Source: an uncultured Candidatus Saccharibacteria bacterium (lineage in GTDB: Bacteria > Patescibacteriota > Saccharimonadia > Saccharimonadales > Saccharimonadaceae). Taken from it: DNA of 64,000 nt. The translations under genes and the position numbers were made by a program. Location of the stretch: contig CAOHYA010000001.1 of NCBI GenBank assembly GCA_948288625.1, positions 558,001 through 622,000 on the forward strand. The letters run 5' to 3'. Under the pieces are notes generated by a model, which was not told the origin of the DNA, did no database searches, and worked only from the letters and a program-made list of their open reading frames with translations. This document shows, piece after piece, positions 15,675 to 25,284 of the stretch (its first letter is position 1; every line of letters begins with the position of its first letter).

Positions 15675-16829
15675 ATGCATGTGGTTGTCGTCGGTGGGGG
15701 CTTTGGTGGTGTCAAAACCGCTTTGGAGCTGAGCAAAAAGCAAATCGGTAAAATTACCTTGATTTCAGATGAGTCTTACTTCTTACACCATGCCACACTG
15801 TATGCTACCGCCACCGGCAAAAGCTTTGAAGAATCGGTCATTCCATTGAACGTCATTTTCGCCGATCATCCCAACGTCGAAATCGTCAAAGACAAAATCA
15901 CCGTGTTCGACCCTCACCGGCATCTTATTACCGGCAAAAAGGATTATCACTACGATAAGCTGGTTTTGGCGCTAGGTTCTGTGACGACCTATTTCAATAT
16001 CAAAGGTATGAAGGAATATTCGTACGGCATCAAGAATATCGAGCAAATCAAAGGTTTTCATGAACATATTCATGACGAGCTGGTACAGCAAAAACTCGAT
16101 AAGGAGTACTTCATTATTGGCGCCGGCTCAACTGGAGTTGAGATGGCATCTGCGCTAAATGATTACTTGAAACACCTTAAAACGATCTACCGCCTTAAGC
16201 AAACCGCGTCGAAAGTAACGATCGTTGAAGCTGCTTCACGAGTAGTGCCGCATCTTTCTAAAACAGCATCAGCTAAAATTTCACAGCAACTAAAAAAGCA
16301 AGGCATTCGAGTGCTCGTGAACCACCGCGTGAGTGCGATCGACGATGACGATATCGTTATCAACGGTAAGTCATACTCAACTACGACGGCGATATGGACG
16401 TCCGGTGTGGCCAATAACCCTTTTTACGAACAAAACAGCGAGTTCTTTCACCTGTCACCGAACGGCCACGTGAACGTAAATCCATACCTTGAGGCGCTGA
16501 AGGACGTGTACGTGATTGGTGATAACAATACCGTCAAGCATAGCGGTACTGCCTGGCCTGCTCTAAAACAAGCCAAACACGTTGCCGATAATATTGCGCG
16601 GACAGCCACCAAACGGTCACAATTGCATTTTTATCCTTCAACTTCACCAGCCGGCATACCGCTCGGTCCTAAATGGGGCTATGTCGAGTGGCACGGTTTG
16701 TACGTTTCCGGTAGAACAGGTGCGTTTTTACGCCGTTTAATCGAGCTGTATGGATACTGCCAACTGCTGCCATTCAAGCGGGCCGTACCGATATGGCGCG
16801 CCCATGAACTCGAGGCTGTGGAAGAATAA
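15675..16829 (+). CDS. ndh: NADH dehydrogenase type 2-like FAD oxidoreductase
   Basis: 384 residues. FAD-binding GGGFGG at 7-12, LALGS at about 98, a second Rossmann GAGSTGVE near 155 for NAD(P)H, the ATG-like AIWTSGV, and the C-terminal FAD contact VYVIGDNN near 280. Length and motif order fit single-subunit NDH-2 (or a related disulfide-reductase family protein), which passes electrons from NADH to quinone at the membrane without pumping protons. GGGAG lies 8-9 nt before ATG, so this gene has a normal leader. Substrate is inferred. Confidence 0.8.
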   Translation: MHVVVVGGGFGGVKTALELSKKQIGKITLISDESYFLHHATLYATATGKSFEESVIPLNVIFADHPNVEIVKDKITVFDPHRHLITGKKDYHYDKLVLALGSVTTYFNIKGMKEYSYGIKNIEQIKGFHEHIHDELVQQKLDKEYFIIGAGSTGVEMASALNDYLKHLKTIYRLKQTASKVTIVEAASRVVPHLSKTASAKISQQLKKQGIRVLVNHRVSAIDDDDIVINGKSYSTTTAIWTSGVANNPFYEQNSEFFHLSPNGHVNVNPYLEALKDVYVIGDNNTVKHSGTAWPALKQAKHVADNIARTATKRSQLHFYPSTSPAGIPLGPKWGYVEWHGLYVSGRTGAFLRRLIELYGYCQLLPFKRAVPIWRAHELEAVEE

Positions 16830-16861
16830 ACGACGAAGTTCGGTTTTAAGCGTAAGAACTG

Positions 16862-16890
16862 TTGTAAAAGCATACGCTTACAACTATAAT
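16862..16890 (+). promoter_or_regulatory. Promoter of the glucan gene cluster
   Basis: TTGTAA at 16862-16867, 17-nt spacer, TATAAT at 16885-16890, upstream of the GT4-GH57-GH15 operon. Confidence 0.65.
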
Positions 16891-16903
16891 CAGGGCAGAA
16901 AAC

Positions 16904-16954
16904 ATGGCCAAAATAAAAGGAGCTATGCGCATCGTGATTCACGATCGTAAATAG
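16904..16954 (+). CDS. Possible 16-residue leader peptide
   Basis: ATG 16904 to TAG 16952-16954 reads MAKIKGAMRIVIHDRK and stops 4 nt before the glycosyltransferase ATG. An AAAGGAG inside it also suits the internal ATG (MRIVIHDRK). It may couple translation to the next gene, or be chance. Confidence 0.3.
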   Translation: MAKIKGAMRIVIHDRK

Positions 16955-16958
16955 GGGT

Positions 16959-18182
16959 ATGAAAATTTTAATGTTGGGTTGGGAGCTACCTCCACACAAT
17001 AGTGGTGGGCTAGGTGTTGCGTGCTATTACCTCTCAAAAGCCCTGGCTTTGAACGGTGCCGACATCGATTTCGTCGTTCCCTACTCCGCCAAGCACGATG
17101 ACATCGACTTCATGAAAGTACACAGCGCCACGCAACTATCGCCGCTTCATAAATTTGGCATGGGCGCTTATGATTCAAACTTCTTGCTCGAAGAAGCAGG
17201 ACGCGACGATCTTGGCGAACTCAAAACGATCCGTGACGTTCAGTACCGCTACAACAACTTCGTCGAAGAATTGGTTGATGGCAAGGAATTTGATGCCATC
17301 CACGCCCACGACTGGCTCACCATGGAAGCCGGTATGCGCGCCAAGCAACTGACGAATGCTCCTCTTGTCGTTCATGTACACGCCACTGAATTCGACCGCG
17401 CCGGCGGTAACCAAGGTAACCCGATCGTGCATGAAATCGAATACCAAGGGCTTATCATGGCCGACCGTATCTTAGCCGTCAGCGCTATTACAAAAGACAT
17501 TATCGTCAAGAAATACGGCATCCCCGCCGATAAAATCGAAGTCGTGCACAACGCCATCGATGTCGACAGCCTTAACAACGGTTATGAATACGACAACCGT
17601 ACCTACCGTTACTTAGAAGGTCTCAAGGACGAAGGTTATACCATCCTCAGTGCCGTCACTCGCTTCACTATCCAAAAAGGTTTGGCCAATCTAGTTCGAG
17701 CTGTCGCAAAGGCTTCGGAAAAGTATGATCGCTTCGCATTGCTATTGGCCGGTGACGGCGAACAGCGCGATGAATTGATTCGTTTGGCAGCCGACCTTGG
17801 TATATCAGACAAGGTCTTCTTCACCGGCTTCGTACGCGGAAAACAATGGCGTGATGCGTACAGCGTTTCCGACGTCTTCGTCTTGAGTTCCATCAGCGAA
17901 CCATTCGGCCTGACCGCCCTTGAAGCTGCTCACCATGATAACGCCCTCATCGTCACCAACCAATCTGGCGTCGGCGAAGTATTGAACAGCGTATTCCGTT
18001 ATGACTTCTGGGATACCGACCGCTTAGCTGATCAATTGGTAGGCATCGCTACTTCTGATGCCCTCAAGCAATCGCTTCGCATTAATGTCACCAATGAATA
18101 CGCGCGTCTTTCATGGCATGATGTCGCTCAGAAATGCATGAAACAGTACACCAAAGTTCGACCTGTGGCGGTATTCGCATGA
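16959..18182 (+). CDS. GT4 glycosyltransferase (glycogen-synthase-like)
   Basis: 407 residues in two Rossmann domains (GT-B). N-terminal LGWELPPHNSGGLGVACYYLSKAL is the glycan-synthase glycine loop, HAHDWLTMEAG near 117 the family's acceptor-side motif, and SEPFGLTALEA near 313-323 is the EX7E retaining-GT4 signature that binds the nucleotide sugar. It likely extends an alpha-glucan using a UDP- or ADP-sugar, in the cytoplasm. The gene overlaps the GH57 start by 4 nt (ATGA) and heads a four-gene operon, which supports glucan metabolism. Confidence 0.82.
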   Translation: MKILMLGWELPPHNSGGLGVACYYLSKALALNGADIDFVVPYSAKHDDIDFMKVHSATQLSPLHKFGMGAYDSNFLLEEAGRDDLGELKTIRDVQYRYNNFVEELVDGKEFDAIHAHDWLTMEAGMRAKQLTNAPLVVHVHATEFDRAGGNQGNPIVHEIEYQGLIMADRILAVSAITKDIIVKKYGIPADKIEVVHNAIDVDSLNNGYEYDNRTYRYLEGLKDEGYTILSAVTRFTIQKGLANLVRAVAKASEKYDRFALLLAGDGEQRDELIRLAADLGISDKVFFTGFVRGKQWRDAYSVSDVFVLSSISEPFGLTALEAAHHDNALIVTNQSGVGEVLNSVFRYDFWDTDRLADQLVGIATSDALKQSLRINVTNEYARLSWHDVAQKCMKQYTKVRPVAVFA

Positions 18183-19408
18183 GCAAGCGCGGCATAACGC
18201 TGTACATGCACGTTCATCAACCGTTTCGCGTACGCGACTATAGCGTTTTCGATACCTCTATCGATCACAATTACTTCAATGAAGCCGATGCTCAAAGCAA
18301 CCGCAGCAACGAAAAGATCTTAAACAAAGTTGCCGACAAATCATATAGGCCAATGAATGCGTTGCTTGAAAAGCTTCTTAATACACACCCTGAATTTAAA
18401 GTATCGCTCAGTATTACCGGTACGTTCATTGAGCAAGCTGAACTATGGGCTCCGGACGTCCTCGAAAGCTTTAAGCGCCTCGTTGCCACTGGTCGCGTCG
18501 AAATCGTCGCTGAAACGTACTACCATTCACTCGCTTTCTTCTACAGCCGAACCGAATTCGAACGCCAAGTCGAAGCGCACAAAGCAAAGATTCGTGAACT
18601 GTTCGGCGTTGAAACCAGCGTTTTCCGCAACACCGAACTTGCCTACAACGACGACCTCGCCAAATGGGCGGATGGATATGGTTTCAAAGGTATTTTGGCC
18701 GAGGGTTGGGATCCGATTTTGGATTGGCGCAGCCCTAACTTCGTCTATCAGCCGGAAGGTACCGAAAACATCGCACTGCTTCTGAAAAACTACCGTTTAA
18801 GCGACGACCTCGCTTTCCGTTTTAGCAACCAATCATGGCAGGAATGGCCATTGACCGTTGATAAGTACAATCAATGGATCGAAGCCTCCATCCAGGACCA
18901 ACCACTTATCAACTTATTCATGGACTACGAAACTTTCGGCGAACACCAATGGGAAGACACCGGCATCTTTACCTTCTTCGAAGAATTCGTTGGTCGCTGG
19001 CTCGAAAACCCGGATAATACTTTCTATACGACCTCGGAAGCAATCGAGGCCAACGAACCAGCCGGCACCATCAGCATGCCGAACACTGTCACCTGGGCAG
19101 ACAGCGAACGTGACCTGACCGCATGGCTAGGCAACAGCATGCAGCATGAAGCTATGAAAAATATCTATTCGCTTGAGAATGATATCATGCGCACCCAAGA
19201 TAATGAGCTTATCGCTGACTGGCGGAAGCTTCAAACCTCTGACCACGCCTATTATATGTGCACTAAGTGGTTCACCGATGGCGATGTCCATGCCTACTTT
19301 AGCCCGTACGATTCTCCGTACGACGCCTTCTTATACTACATTAATGCCATTCGTGACGTCCGTTGGCGACTCCATGAAACGCATAGAACTGGAGGATTAA
19401 GTGGCTAG
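18179..19408 (+). CDS. GH57 family glycoside hydrolase (alpha-amylase type)
   Basis: 409 residues from ATG 18179. The opening ITLYMHVHQPFRV is the first conserved GH57 region, FRNTELAYND (Glu near 152) holds the catalytic nucleophile, and LFMDYETFGEH (Asp near 247) the acid/base. GH57 enzymes cleave or rearrange alpha-glucans; this short form is nearest to alpha-amylases or amylopullulanases. No signal peptide, so it should act on internal glucan. It overlaps both neighbours (4 and 8 nt). Confidence 0.88.
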   Translation: MSKRGITLYMHVHQPFRVRDYSVFDTSIDHNYFNEADAQSNRSNEKILNKVADKSYRPMNALLEKLLNTHPEFKVSLSITGTFIEQAELWAPDVLESFKRLVATGRVEIVAETYYHSLAFFYSRTEFERQVEAHKAKIRELFGVETSVFRNTELAYNDDLAKWADGYGFKGILAEGWDPILDWRSPNFVYQPEGTENIALLLKNYRLSDDLAFRFSNQSWQEWPLTVDKYNQWIEASIQDQPLINLFMDYETFGEHQWEDTGIFTFFEEFVGRWLENPDNTFYTTSEAIEANEPAGTISMPNTVTWADSERDLTAWLGNSMQHEAMKNIYSLENDIMRTQDNELIADWRKLQTSDHAYYMCTKWFTDGDVHAYFSPYDSPYDAFLYYINAIRDVRWRLHETHRTGGLSG

Positions 19409-21347
19409 ATCGATCGTATTAAGTAATGGCGAACTGCATGTCGGCTTAAACAAATACGGGGTGGTACACGATTTCTACTACCCCTACGTCGGCTTCGAAA
19501 ACCATGCGGCCGGCCCATCATTGCGTCATAAAGTCGGCGTTTGGATCGATGGCACTTTAAGTTGGACAGACGATGAAAGCTGGACGTTCAAACATCATTA
19601 CCCTCATACGGCGCTCGTTGGGTATACGTTAGCCGAAAACAAGAACCTTGGTATCGTACTCGAATTTGACGACACCGTCGATGCCGAAATGAGCGTCTTC
19701 ATGCGCAATATTCATGTCATCAACACAACCGACCAAGCTCGGGAAATTCGTTTGTTCATGTATCAGGCCTTCGCCATTGGTGATTCACGAAGCAACACCG
19801 ACACCGCCCAATACCTTCCCGACAGCAATGCGATTCTTCATTACCGTGGGCGACGAGCGTTCATTATTTCCGGTACGCATGCCGACGGCAAACCATTCGA
19901 TCAACACTCTATCGGATTATTCGGTATTGAAAATCACGAAGGAACCTATCGTGATGCTGATGACGGCGAGCTCGGTGGTAATGTCGTCGAGCACGGCCGT
20001 GTCGATTCGATCCTTCGTTTCCCGCTTCATATCGAAGCTCGTTCATCAGCACGCGTACACTATTGGATTAGCGCCGGCATGAGTAACCGTGAGGCGCTGT
20101 ATATCCATAAGCAAGTACAAGATCAAGGTATCGATGCCCGTATTCATAAGACAGCCGAATGGTGGCAGCAATGGCTTAAGCCCAGCATCGACTTCGCCCA
20201 TACACTTCCCAAAGATCATCAAGATCTATTCTTGGAAAGTATGATGATCATTAAGTCACAAATCGATAAGCGTGGCGCGGTCATGGCCAGTACCGATACG
20301 ACTATGCTCAATTACTCTCGCGATGCCTACGGCTACTCATGGCCTCGTGATGGCGCGAATACTATCTGGCCACTGGTTCGCTTAGGATATTACCAAGAAG
20401 CCTACCGATTCTTTGAATTCTGCCAACGTGGCCTTCACCCTGGTGGTTACTTGATGCACAAGTACCGTGCCGATGGCGCCTTAGGCAGCAGTTGGCACCC
20501 TTACGTTCATGCCGACGGCATCGTATCACCACCGATTCAGGAAGATGAAACCGCTTTAGTGGTTTTCGTATTCGTACAATTCTACCAATTGTCAAAAGAT
20601 AGCTCGTTGATTAAAGAATTTTATCATTCGATGATCAAGCCTATGGCCGACTGGATGTCAGAATTCGTCGATGAAACCAGCGGCTTACCAAAGCCTAGTT
20701 ATGACCTATGGGAACAAACGTTCTCGACGAGTACCTATACCACTGCCGTTACGTACGCCGCGCTCCTGGCAGCTTCCGAATTAGCCGTTGTGGCCGGCGA
20801 CGAAACTAGCGCCGTCAAATGGCGTACTGCCGCCGATGACATTCGAGTTGCCGCCCATAAGCACTTGTTCAATAAAGAACGACAGGTATTCCATCGAGGT
20901 ATCAATGTCGTAAAGGGCGAAATTCAATACGACCCAGTGCTCGATGTGTCATCGACGTACGCCGCTTTCTTGTTCGGTCTATTCGATGCCGATAGTCATG
21001 AAATCAAAGCTTCTATCGAGACGATCAAAACCAAATTCAATACTTCACCTGACTCTCCCGGCCTTCCTCGCTCCGAAGATGATGATTACCGCCGTACCAA
21101 GCAAGGTATCGCCGGTAATTATTGGTACATAACCACTCTATGGCACGCCCAATACTTAATCGAAGAAGATAACAACGAAGATGCATTGAAAATCTTGAAC
21201 TGGATTAAGTCGCATGCCATGCCAACCGGGATGTTAAGCGAACAAATCGACCCGGTAGACGGTGCCTTTGTTTCCCCTGCGCCACTTACCTGGTCTCATG
21301 CCGAGTATGTGTCGACACTTATCGACTTTGTCGGAAAGCGAAAATAA
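19401..21347 (+). CDS. GH15 glucoamylase-like glucan hydrolase
   Basis: 648 residues from a GTG at 19401 with GGAGG upstream. A beta-sandwich N-terminal domain of about 270 residues precedes the (alpha/alpha)6 catalytic barrel. YGYSWPRDGANTIWP near 312 and PIQEDETALVVF near 378 (the general acid Glu) are GH15 signatures, and a second Glu probably lies in PLTWSHAEYV near 634. It should release glucose from non-reducing ends of alpha-glucan in the cytoplasm. Third gene of the operon. Confidence 0.88.
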   Translation: MARSIVLSNGELHVGLNKYGVVHDFYYPYVGFENHAAGPSLRHKVGVWIDGTLSWTDDESWTFKHHYPHTALVGYTLAENKNLGIVLEFDDTVDAEMSVFMRNIHVINTTDQAREIRLFMYQAFAIGDSRSNTDTAQYLPDSNAILHYRGRRAFIISGTHADGKPFDQHSIGLFGIENHEGTYRDADDGELGGNVVEHGRVDSILRFPLHIEARSSARVHYWISAGMSNREALYIHKQVQDQGIDARIHKTAEWWQQWLKPSIDFAHTLPKDHQDLFLESMMIIKSQIDKRGAVMASTDTTMLNYSRDAYGYSWPRDGANTIWPLVRLGYYQEAYRFFEFCQRGLHPGGYLMHKYRADGALGSSWHPYVHADGIVSPPIQEDETALVVFVFVQFYQLSKDSSLIKEFYHSMIKPMADWMSEFVDETSGLPKPSYDLWEQTFSTSTYTTAVTYAALLAASELAVVAGDETSAVKWRTAADDIRVAAHKHLFNKERQVFHRGINVVKGEIQYDPVLDVSSTYAAFLFGLFDADSHEIKASIETIKTKFNTSPDSPGLPRSEDDDYRRTKQGIAGNYWYITTLWHAQYLIEEDNNEDALKILNWIKSHAMPTGMLSEQIDPVDGAFVSPAPLTWSHAEYVSTLIDFVGKRK

Positions 21348-22021
21348 TGGTCGCTCGGGTGGCTACTTTCCGTCACATGGTGCGGCGCTTTTCTCCGCAA
21401 CTGCGAAGCCGGGCCAAAGTACTCAAAACATTCGCCGATAGAATGGGCTTCGTTCACTTTGGCTTAGTCGATCAACATGATGATGATTATTCTGCTATCC
21501 GAGGCTTTACCGCCTCGCTGACGCACATTGATTCAGATTATATCGTTGGTACCTACGAAGGCTACAACTTCAGGCTTGTCGACCGTTTCGACAGCTATAA
21601 GCACGGTTCTCATTCACACGAGCAGTTGTGGTGCATCATGGAAATTGACATTAAAAATAACAATCTGCCTCAAGTATTCCTCACGCCGACTGGCCGCGAA
21701 GCTGGTGAGTATGACAAGCTATTTACCGTCCAGCCATATTTACAGCCGCTCAATACCATGCTTTTACAAAACCATAGCTCCGAACTTCATGGTCGGTACC
21801 AAATACTGGCACGTACTACTCATACGGCCGAAGTCGAGCGGTTACTGACTTCTCCTATCGTCGCTGGCATTTCTTCTCGTTTTTGGCCACACGGCATCGA
21901 ACTTTATAACGGAAAGCTATACCTCTACATAACACAACACCGCCTTACGAAGACGGTGCTGGAAACATCATTGGCATCGGGGCTATGGTTAGCCGAAATG
22001 CTTGATGAGCTAGAAGATTAA
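21347..22021 (+). CDS. Conserved-looking hypothetical protein of the glucan operon
   Basis: 224 residues. The ATG overlaps the GH15 stop by 1 nt (TAATG), so it is co-translated with the glucan genes. Basic N-terminus (RHMVRRFSPQLRSRAK), then mixed alpha/beta with several His (DSYKHGSHSHEQLWC). The second half is similar in style to DUF3137-type proteins, but I cannot assign it. It converges with rpmG (4-nt overlap). Confidence 0.65.
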   Translation: MVARVATFRHMVRRFSPQLRSRAKVLKTFADRMGFVHFGLVDQHDDDYSAIRGFTASLTHIDSDYIVGTYEGYNFRLVDRFDSYKHGSHSHEQLWCIMEIDIKNNNLPQVFLTPTGREAGEYDKLFTVQPYLQPLNTMLLQNHSSELHGRYQILARTTHTAEVERLLTSPIVAGISSRFWPHGIELYNGKLYLYITQHRLTKTVLETSLASGLWLAEMLDELED

Positions 22022-22224
22022 CCTTTACGAGCTTTAACTTCGTTACGGCCAAGGTTTTTCTTGGTTTCAGTGTAAAGAGCGTGCTTACGAGCAATTGGGT
22101 CGTACTTTTTGATACTGATTTTTTCAGTCGTATTCTGAGTATTCTTACTTGTGTAGTAAGTACGGTGACCGGTTAATTCACTAACGAGTCCAACCAATTT
22201 GCGCTTTGTATTCTTCTTTGCCAT
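22018..22224 (-). CDS. rpmG: 50S ribosomal protein L33, zinc-free form
   Basis: 68 residues; RTYYTSKNTQNTTEKISIKKYDP is the L33 core. The two CxxC pairs of zinc-binding L33 are absent. It binds the 50S subunit near the E site. Single gene with its own promoter; convergent with the glucan operon. Confidence 0.93.
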   Translation of the reverse strand: MAKKNTKRKLVGLVSELTGHRTYYTSKNTQNTTEKISIKKYDPIARKHALYTETKKNLGRNEVKARKG

Positions 22225-22281
22225 AGGGTTCCCATGTGGTTATTTAAATAATGTATTGTCGATTAAGACTTTCAGAGGTCA

Positions 22282-22310
22282 ATTATAGCAGCTTTAAGAT
22301 ACAAAATCAA
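22282..22310 (-). promoter_or_regulatory. Promoter of rpmG
   Basis: TTGATT at 22305-22310, 17-nt spacer, TGC-TATAAT with -10 at 22282-22287. The leader is about 50 nt. Confidence 0.7.
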
Positions 22311-22393
22311 TATTCTCCCTTCTTGAACCGACGTATGTCCTTTTAGTGCTTATCGTTTGAACTTAGTGTACTTTGTAGTACTATATAATCCTT

Positions 22394-23677
22394 ATGACTT
22401 CTTTCGAAGATAGAATCGAACAATTACGTGGAGCGAAACCCGAAAGTACCTATGAGCTATCGGCACCTCATCGTACTCCGGAAAAACAGTCATCTCCAGA
22501 GGTATGGCGAGAAAAGGCAACGCTCTTTGAGTATGACCCGGCAGAAATGAAGATAGTTGACTATAACGAGGAAATGGCTCACAGAAACTCGCCCTATCTT
22601 GAAGTGATGCAAGATATTTTTAGCTCTTTTGATACGGTTAATGCAAATAATAATGGGTATCTAAAGTATAAGCAGCGTTCGTACAAATACGCCGGTTCCG
22701 AGCATAGTAATGAAAAAATTTTAATTGGTAAAATCGGAAATCGTATATGTATCGTTGGTGACGAAGAGGAAGAAATTATTATCTCACCTCTCTTTGACTC
22801 ACTCTTGACGGTGAATAGAAAGTACGTTGACGTACAAATCGGAGATCACAGATTACGATTGCTACCTGGTAGTTATGAAGCATCAGACGCTCGCCCGGAT
22901 TCCAACAGATTAGATAATTATGAATACGCAGATTCCCTTCCAGTTTTCATCGAACCCAACACAAGCATCCGTATCGCAGTGCTTGAACATGCATCTAAAG
23001 AAGTGGAAGCTTCTCGGCCACTTGAAGTAGAGGTTGCGAAAACCGAACACCCATTTCACGCCGCGCATGAGCTTTTTCAAGGCATCCACAATGCCGTAGT
23101 CGCTCATTTGACGACTCAGCAACCAAGCCATGAACTCGTAGAGCGGCTTCGACAAGTCGATAAAGCACTCCAGCTACCGAGCGTCCAAATCGATACGCAG
23201 TTCTATCAACTTACTTTTCGCACGAGTCCGAGCGCTGATGTAATTTACTTGCACAATACTAGTTACAAATCGGATCAAGACCGCGTAGCTGATGTTATGC
23301 AGCATATGTCGATACCAGACTTTCTGGAGCTTGCGACCAACGATGATCGTCGTCATGAACTATTGCACGAAACGCTTGCTGATCGAGGCTTTTATTTCAT
23401 ACGGCAACATACCGGGGGAATATTTCTCATGGACAGAAGCACCGAAGCAGGTTTCGTCATTTCTCCTGACGACCCCTCATTTAGTTACGCGTTGTCGAAA
23501 GCCGAAGGCAAGCTCGTAGAATACTTCGCGGGTCTGGCGGATGATACCGCTATGCGCACACCATTTCGCTCGACGCGAGTACTATTAGCTGATGAAATCG
23601 AACAGAGAATACCGAAGAAAGCTACTATAAAGCGCAATATGGCCCGGAGAATTCTCGACTGGTTGAATGAAACTTAA
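22394..23677 (+). CDS. Hypothetical protein, 427 aa
   Basis: Soluble, acidic protein with no membrane segment. The N-terminal 30 residues are polar and probably disordered (GAKPESTYELSAPHRTPEKQSS). The rest alternates strands and helices. VADVMQHMSIPDFLELATNDDRRHELLHETLADRG looks like a helical domain, followed by FIRQHTGGIFLMD. The gene starts at ATG 22394 only 4-6 nt after a TATATAAT box. A hairpin follows at 23680-23705. I recognise no family; the style resembles the orphans at 53.5-55.3 kb. Confidence 0.7.
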   Translation: MTSFEDRIEQLRGAKPESTYELSAPHRTPEKQSSPEVWREKATLFEYDPAEMKIVDYNEEMAHRNSPYLEVMQDIFSSFDTVNANNNGYLKYKQRSYKYAGSEHSNEKILIGKIGNRICIVGDEEEEIIISPLFDSLLTVNRKYVDVQIGDHRLRLLPGSYEASDARPDSNRLDNYEYADSLPVFIEPNTSIRIAVLEHASKEVEASRPLEVEVAKTEHPFHAAHELFQGIHNAVVAHLTTQQPSHELVERLRQVDKALQLPSVQIDTQFYQLTFRTSPSADVIYLHNTSYKSDQDRVADVMQHMSIPDFLELATNDDRRHELLHETLADRGFYFIRQHTGGIFLMDRSTEAGFVISPDDPSFSYALSKAEGKLVEYFAGLADDTAMRTPFRSTRVLLADEIEQRIPKKATIKRNMARRILDWLNET

Positions 23678-23713
23678 AAAGCGATACTGAGTATCGCTTT
23701 TTATATAATTTCG

Positions 23714-23789
23714 TGGAGCCACGACAGGGATTTGAACCCTGGACCTCATCCTTACCATGGATGCGCTCTACCAACTGAGCTATCGCGGC
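23714..23789 (-). tRNA. tRNA-Thr(GGT)
   Basis: Minus-strand cloverleaf: acceptor GCCGCGA / TCGTGGC, anticodon stem CATCC / GGATG with loop ATGGTAA (anticodon GGT), T-arm CAGGG-TTCAAAT-CCCTG, encoded CCA. Confidence 0.95.
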
Positions 23790-23816
23790 ATAACTTGAAA
23801 TATTATACCGTAATCA

Positions 23817-25106
23817 CTACCGTAAGTCGAGCACTACGAGGTTTTCGATGTGCGGGGTACGTGGAAAGAAATTATACCCTTTGTGCGCGACGATGTCATA
23901 CTTTTCGGCGAGCAAAGCAACGTCGCGTGCTTGAGTGACAGGGTTGCACGATAGGTACACGATCCTACTGGGCGTTACTTCCAACAAACGGTCGATCACA
24001 TTCGAGTGCAGCCCGGCACGCGGCGGGTCGAGAATGACAACCTTATCACTAGTAATATACTCCGTGACATCCTCACTGGCCGCCAGTACCGCCGTAGCCT
24101 TTTTCCCAAGCTCCGCGATGTTATTCTTCATTTCACGAACGGCATCTTTATTCAGTTCGACGAGCGTCAGGTCATTTCCGCCGATAGTAAGGCCGATAGT
24201 TCCTACGCCGCTGTATAAATCGAGTACCGGCTTGTCTTCAGGAATATACGCTTTCATATCATGCAACGCTTGTTCATATACCGGCAGGTTGATTTGGAAA
24301 AAACCTTCCGTCGCATAACTAAATGGAATACCAAGAATAGTATCGGTAAGGCGAACAACGTGTGGCGTCAAGTATTCGGTGACGACGCTTGCCGGGCTCA
24401 GCGGGTTCGAAAAAATAACTTGCCCTTTTTCGCCTTCGTCAAAACGAGACATGAAATCTTCATGTTCGAACTCCGGGTCTTTGACATAAAGCTGCCAATT
24501 TACTTCTCCATTCGCATTCGAACGAATAAGTAATGTTTTGAGGGCACGCCCTACGACCTGCATATCATTAAGCACCGCAAGCACTGCTTGAGCTTTTTCA
24601 TTGATAGCTGGAGCGGCGAGGCTTGTACCCTGCACGGAAATCTTGCCATGAGTTCCACGTCGGAAAAAAGCTAATGACAACTTTTGAGTGTCGGTTTCGA
24701 ACCAAAAACTGAACTCGATTTTGTTACGATATTCAAACGCTCGACCGTCCGTGTATACTTCGACGGCATGCGGTAATACTACGGAATGAAGCTGGAATGC
24801 TTCGATAATCAAAGCGGCCTTGTACCGCTGTTCGGCCTCCATGGTCATTATCTGCCATGGGCTCGTCGATACATAGCTTTCTGGGTCACGGGGCTCAATA
24901 CGGTCATTGCTCGCTTTCAGCACTTCCGTGACGATACCTTCGACAAGGTTTGATTTTTTCTTGGTAACTTGTACGGTCACCTTTTCGTCAGGCAAGCCGC
25001 CCCACGCAAATAATTTCTTGCCATTTTCGAGGGTAGCGAGAGCTTGGCCGCCACCAACGATTTTGTCGAACGAAGCCGGTACGATAGGGAGTTTTCTCAT
25101 AGTCAT
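23817..25106 (-). CDS. RlmD/TrmA-type RNA 5-methyluridine methyltransferase
   Basis: 429 residues from ATG 25104-25106, 7 nt after TGCTATAAT-like GCTATAAT. Domains: N-terminal TRAM (GGGQALATLENGKKLFAWGGLPDEKV), insertion domain, and a C-terminal methyltransferase with VLDLYSGVGTIGLTI near 300, VILDPPRAG near 375 and the catalytic Cys in YLSCNP near 402. Such enzymes make m5U in tRNA or 23S rRNA using SAM. The [4Fe-4S] cysteines normally between TRAM and catalytic domains are replaced (RDPESYVSTSPWQIM), so the cluster is lost. RlmD versus RlmC/TrmA cannot be separated here. Confidence 0.85.
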   Translation of the reverse strand: MTMRKLPIVPASFDKIVGGGQALATLENGKKLFAWGGLPDEKVTVQVTKKKSNLVEGIVTEVLKASNDRIEPRDPESYVSTSPWQIMTMEAEQRYKAALIIEAFQLHSVVLPHAVEVYTDGRAFEYRNKIEFSFWFETDTQKLSLAFFRRGTHGKISVQGTSLAAPAINEKAQAVLAVLNDMQVVGRALKTLLIRSNANGEVNWQLYVKDPEFEHEDFMSRFDEGEKGQVIFSNPLSPASVVTEYLTPHVVRLTDTILGIPFSYATEGFFQINLPVYEQALHDMKAYIPEDKPVLDLYSGVGTIGLTIGGNDLTLVELNKDAVREMKNNIAELGKKATAVLAASEDVTEYITSDKVVILDPPRAGLHSNVIDRLLEVTPSRIVYLSCNPVTQARDVALLAEKYDIVAHKGYNFFPRTPHIENLVVLDLR

Positions 25107-25168
25107 TCTTACTATTATAGCCCGAAAACACTGGTCACGGTGAAAAAATATGATAAAATAGTTCAAGT

Positions 25169-25245
25169 GCCGCCTTAGCTCAGCTGGTTAGAGCAGCTGT
25201 TTTGTAAACAGCAGGTCTACGGTTCGAATCCGTAAGGCGGCTCCA
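25169..25245 (+). tRNA. tRNA-Thr(TGT)
   Basis: Acceptor GCCGCCT / AGGCGGC, anticodon loop TTTGTAA with TGT anticodon, T-arm TACGG-TTCGAAT-CCGTA, encoded CCA at 25243-25245. Confidence 0.95.
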
Positions 25246-25284
25246 AGATATCATAATGAAGTTTCGTTGTCGTATCTTGGGCAT

